Shown here: positions 61,227-64,000 of the stretch, one piece after another
Layout: each line of letters begins with the position of its first letter
Numbering within the stretch: the stretch's first letter is position 1
DNA from: Mesorhizobium sp. WSM4306
Lineage (GTDB): Bacteria > Pseudomonadota > Alphaproteobacteria > Rhizobiales > Rhizobiaceae
Direction of reading: 5' to 3'
Assembly (NCBI RefSeq): GCF_007003975.1
Contig: NZ_VFTC01000006.1
Coordinates: 1 to 64,000 of the forward strand
DNA: 64,000 nucleotides
Notes under the pieces: generated by a model
What the model was told of the DNA's origin: nothing
Databases searched by the model: none
What the model saw: the letters and a program-made list of their open reading frames with translations, nothing else
Translations under genes and position numbers: made by a program

Positions 61227-62015
61227 TCAGTTGGTCAGGCCGATTTCGCGCATCTTGACGTAGACGACCTCGTCCGGCTCGCCGGTCTGCGGCAGGCCGA
61301 ACAGCGACTGGAATTCCTTGATCGCGGCCTTGGTGCGGGCGCCGACGACCCCGTCCAACTGCATGTCGTCATTGCCGAATGCCTTCAACCCGGCCTGGAT
61401 CTTGACGATGCGAGGATCGGGCGCCTGGGCGGATGCCGGTGCCGAGACCGGAATTGGCGCGGGGGCAGCCTCGGGCGCGGCAGCGGGAGCAGCGGCCATA
61501 TCCACGGGCCGTGGCGCCGGATGGGGAATACCCGCCGTCGTCTGCTTGGCGCCGAGCTGGTCGAGCAGGACGGCGTCGATCTCGCCGGATGCCGGCAGAC
61601 CGACCTTCTGCTGGTAGGCCTGGATGGCCTTGTGGGTATTCGGCCCGGAAATGCCGTCGACGGTGCCTGTGTAGAAATCGAGGTCCTTGAGGATGCCTTG
61701 CACCTGCTCGACCGTCGGGTCGCTCTTGGCCGGCGCCGGGCCAGGCCGCAGTATGTTGATGGTGGTTTCGGGTTCATCCGTGCCGGGGCGCGGAAAACCC
61801 TCGATGCTGCGCGTGGCGAAGAAGGCGCCGGCATGCGGAAACGGCTGGTACCACAGCGCGTTGGCGGAAACGTAGAACAGCGTCACCAGAAAGGCGGTCG
61901 AGCCGCCGACCAGGACCGGATTGCGCGAGATCGCGCCGCCGAGCGCAATCGCGCCGGCCTCGAAAGCGCCGCTGCGGCGCTTGACCGCTTTAGGCTGTTT
62001 TGCGGAGCGAGCCAT
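61227..62015 (-). CDS. Membrane-anchored protein with two peptidoglycan-binding domains
   Basis: A 262-residue protein with a single transmembrane helix near residue 35-55 (VLVGGSTAFLVTLFYVSANALWY) after a basic cytoplasmic start. The periplasmic part has two PG_binding_1 domains: VEQVQGILKDLDFYTGTVDGISGPNTHKAIQAYQQKVGLPASGEID and VKIQAGLKAFGNDDMQLDGVVGARTKAAIKEFQSLFGLPQTGEPD, linked by a Pro/Ala-rich spacer. It probably binds cell wall. The ATG lies within the kinase gene upstream (26-base overlap), with AAGGGGACAGGA as ribosome site, so its expression is coupled to the DivJ-like kinase. Confidence 0.9.
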   Translation of the reverse strand: MARSAKQPKAVKRRSGAFEAGAIALGGAISRNPVLVGGSTAFLVTLFYVSANALWYQPFPHAGAFFATRSIEGFPRPGTDEPETTINILRPGPAPAKSDPTVEQVQGILKDLDFYTGTVDGISGPNTHKAIQAYQQKVGLPASGEIDAVLLDQLGAKQTTAGIPHPAPRPVDMAAAPAAAPEAAPAPIPVSAPASAQAPDPRIVKIQAGLKAFGNDDMQLDGVVGARTKAAIKEFQSLFGLPQTGEPDEVVYVKMREIGLTN

Positions 62016-63798
62016 TCCTGTCCCCTTTCGCGTCGCCCTTCGTCCTGGTCACGGGCATCGGCAGCACGCCGTTCCTGTCGGTCGCGCGCTTTTTCGGCCC
62101 GTTCACCGGCAGGCTGATCGTGACCGTCGTCCCCTCACCCGGCATGCTCTCGATCGACATCGTGCCGTCGTGCAGGGCCACCAGGCCCTTGACCAGCGAC
62201 AGGCCGAGCCCGGTACCCTCAAACCGGCGCGTATAGTCGTTGTGGATCTGCATGAACGGCTTGCCGAGATTGGCGAAATCCTCCTCGGCGATGCCGATGC
62301 CGGTGTCCCTGACCCAGAAATGCAGCCGCGAGCCGATCCGCTTGGCGCCGACGACGACATCGCCGCCGTCGGGCGTGAACTTGATCGCATTGGAGACGAG
62401 GTTGATCAGGATCTGCTGCACGGCGCGACGGTCGGCATTGATCTCGCCGGCGTCGGGCGCGATCTGCGCCTGAAGGTCGATGTTCTTGGCGTTGGCCTGC
62501 AGCTGCATCATCGACTGGCACATCTCGACCGCTTCGATGAAGCGGAACGGCTCGGGCTCGGTCGCGTAGGCGCCGGCCTCGATCCTCGACACGTCCAGGA
62601 TCGAGGTGACGACGGCAAGCAGATGCTGGCCGGAATCCCTGACCAGGCCGACATATTCCTTCTGGCGCGGGTCCTTGAAGCCGCCGAACATCTCATGCAG
62701 CAGCATGTCGGAAAACCCGATGATGGCGTTGAGCGGCGTGCGAAGCTCGTGGCTGACGACGGCCAGGAAGCGGCCCTTCGCCACCTCCGCCGACGCTGCC
62801 GCCTCATTGGCGGCGGCAAGCTCGTCGCGCAGTTCGGCGATCTCGTCGTTCTCGCGCAGCAGCAGGGTGAAGGTCTCCTGCTGCTCGTCGGCCCGAACCA
62901 GTTCGAGCTGGAATGGCCGGTAATTGTCGGCCAGCGGAGCATTGCCGTCCTGGGGCAGCCTTACCCGAAGATCGAGCCGCCGCGCCACGGCGCCATCGCG
63001 CAGGTCTGCAAGCGCGCTCAGATAAGCAACGCGATCGGACAGATGGATGCGGTCGAACAAGCCGGCGCCGAAAAGCAGTTCCGGCGGCAGCTTCAGGATG
63101 GTGCGCGCCTTGGCCGATGCATCAAGGACTTCGCCATGCCGGGCGACATGCAGGATAACGGCGTCGATCATGTCTTCGAGGCGGTCGCTTGGAAGGAGCG
63201 CAGGCTGCGCATGTGCGGCATCGCCAAGGGCTGCAAGCCGGGGAACCAGCGTCAGTCCCCAGGCCAGCGGCAACAGCCAATGCCACGCCGCGACTTGCAC
63301 CGCACCGAGCGGGACGACAGAGCCGACAAAAGGCTGCAGCAGCACTGCGGCAAGGGCGGAAGTGCCGCCCCAAAGTGCCGCGCGCTTCGAACCGCCGATC
63401 CACCAGGCTTCGAATGGCAGCGCCAGGGCCAGCAACGCAACCGGCGACGCCAGGCCGCCCGCCGCGGCGATGCCGCCGGCAAGGGCAAGACCGCCGGCGG
63501 CAAGCGCGACCTGGGCGGCCAGCGCCATTTTGCCCGACGCCGCCACCAGCAAGGCCGCGAACCAGCAAAGACCAAAGGCGGCGAAGATAGTTGCGACAGT
63601 GACGGCGGCGCCCATCCCCGAGGTGACCAGTGTGACCGCGGCACCCGCGGCAAAGAACGGAGCGGCAAGCATGATGCCGATGAACCGGCGCTGGCGCAGG
63701 CGGTCGTCCCGGCCAACGATGGCCGGATGGACCATGCGTTCGCAACCGGCCGCCAGCGCGCCAGGCAGTTCAAGATATCTGGCCTTAATCAAACTCAA
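61990..63798 (-). CDS. divJ: DivJ-like membrane sensor histidine kinase
   Basis: A 602-residue kinase. The first 200 residues hold about six hydrophobic helices (FIGIMLAAPFFAAGAAVTLVT; VTVATIFAAFGLCWFAALLVA; MALAAQVALAAGGLALAGGIA; LALALPFEAWWIG; AALWGGTSALAAVLLQPFVG; WLLPLAWGLTLVPRLA). A PAS-like region (VILHVARHGEVLDASAKARTILK) precedes a HisKA domain with H350 in FLAVVSHELRTPLNAIIGFSD and an HATPase domain (NLVSNAIKFTPDGG, DTGIGIAEEDF, GTGLGLSLVKGL). Architecture and HisKA sequence resemble DivJ, the DivK kinase opposed by PleC. The start is TTG 63798 or ATG 63735. The name is an inference. Confidence 0.75.
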   Translation of the reverse strand: MSLIKARYLELPGALAAGCERMVHPAIVGRDDRLRQRRFIGIMLAAPFFAAGAAVTLVTSGMGAAVTVATIFAAFGLCWFAALLVAASGKMALAAQVALAAGGLALAGGIAAAGGLASPVALLALALPFEAWWIGGSKRAALWGGTSALAAVLLQPFVGSVVPLGAVQVAAWHWLLPLAWGLTLVPRLAALGDAAHAQPALLPSDRLEDMIDAVILHVARHGEVLDASAKARTILKLPPELLFGAGLFDRIHLSDRVAYLSALADLRDGAVARRLDLRVRLPQDGNAPLADNYRPFQLELVRADEQQETFTLLLRENDEIAELRDELAAANEAAASAEVAKGRFLAVVSHELRTPLNAIIGFSDMLLHEMFGGFKDPRQKEYVGLVRDSGQHLLAVVTSILDVSRIEAGAYATEPEPFRFIEAVEMCQSMMQLQANAKNIDLQAQIAPDAGEINADRRAVQQILINLVSNAIKFTPDGGDVVVGAKRIGSRLHFWVRDTGIGIAEEDFANLGKPFMQIHNDYTRRFEGTGLGLSLVKGLVALHDGTMSIESMPGEGTTVTISLPVNGPKKRATDRNGVLPMPVTRTKGDAKGDRNGSLRKTA

Positions 63799-63883
63799 CT
63801 CAACGCACTCGCACCCGGTCGTGACTGCCCCTGCTTTGCAGGTCGTTTTTGTTTGTTTGAAACTCGCATCGAGCGTTTAAGGA

Positions 63884-64000
63884 ATGAATAAGGCTGACCG
63901 GAACAACGACCTCCCTGCGGCAAAAATTGCGGCGCAGGCGCCAGAATGCACCGTCATTTGCGGCCATAGTAAACGGAGCGTTATGTGCAAACGGCTTGCC
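63884..64000 (+). CDS. Possible partial gene at the window end
   Basis: An open frame from ATG 63884 runs off the window (MNKADRNNDLPAAKIAAQAP...). AAGGA lies directly before it, closer than ideal. A second ATG at 63982 follows GGAG by about seven bases and may be the true start of a gene outside the window. Divergent from the DivJ-like kinase. Too short to identify. Confidence 0.25.
   Translation, partial: MNKADRNNDLPAAKIAAQAPECTVICGHSKRSVMCKRLA

Noticed and set aside
61921..63891. A 656-codon open frame antisense to the DivJ-like kinase
   Set aside because: The kinase reads perfectly on the minus strand; the antisense product has no domain.

Overview
The window reads as a chromosomal stretch of a Rhizobiales alphaproteobacterium, most likely Mesorhizobium or a near relative. 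The evidence is the high-GC coding style, an alphaproteobacterial porin, the gene order cycHJKL-degP-regulator-kinase-glnE, the feuN-feuP-feuQ set, PleC- and DivJ-like kinases, and rhizobial mosaic intergenic repeats. I found no rRNA, tRNA, CRISPR array, insertion sequence or prophage. Most of the window is core genome, with small accessory pieces (toxin-antitoxin modules, repeats, gene remnants) set between core genes.

Layout. 1-3.7 kb: porin, a HisC-like aminotransferase, a MarR regulator with a clear operator, and acylphosphatase. 3.7-12.3 kb: a leucine-degradation block (TetR regulator, isovaleryl-CoA dehydrogenase, both methylcrotonyl-CoA carboxylase subunits) interrupted by an antisense hicAB module, a macrodomain hydrolase coupled to mccB and a small secreted protein; it ends convergent with a branched-chain amino acid binding protein. 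12.6-17.9 kb: small secreted or Sel1 proteins, AMP nucleosidase, a membrane-anchored phosphatase-fold protein and a DUF922 protease. 18-26.5 kb: ETF-ubiquinone oxidoreductase (its 3-prime end is duplicated), a uracil-DNA glycosylase bracketed by two RIME-type repeats, an XRE regulator with a strong operator, an EamA transporter and PepN. 26.5-30.5 kb: a RelE/HigB-type toxin-antitoxin pair, a PleC-like kinase and a Phd/PemK-type pair.

30.6-42.4 kb, nearly all on the minus strand: EF-hand protein, glnE, an OmpR-type two-component pair, DegP and the cytochrome c maturation genes cycHJKL. 42.5-45.5 kb: a lipoprotein, then feuNPQ. 45.8-48 kb: small genes and mosaic repeats, including an orphan phage/GTA-like DUF3168 gene. 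48.1-50.2 kb: groES-groEL under a textbook CIRCE element; this GroES has a tandem-repeat tail. 50.2-51 kb: an oxidoreductase remnant and an SPW-repeat membrane protein. 51.2-55.9 kb: a methylamine/betaine-type demethylation operon (MttB-like protein plus a fused FAD/GCV_T oxidoreductase) with a divergent TetR regulator and a shared 32-bp palindrome. 56-64 kb: a class A penicillin-binding protein, a DUF1214/DUF1254 pair, DUF2336 and DUF1491 proteins, a peptidoglycan-binding-domain protein and a DivJ-like kinase.

Recurring themes are envelope and cell-cycle signalling (PleC, DivJ-like, FeuNPQ, DegP, PBP1), acyl-CoA and amine oxidation feeding electrons to ETF and ETF-QO, and small regulatory modules with easily recognised palindromic operators. 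A second theme is repeats that form gene ends: several genes take their stop codon from the edge of a mosaic repeat.
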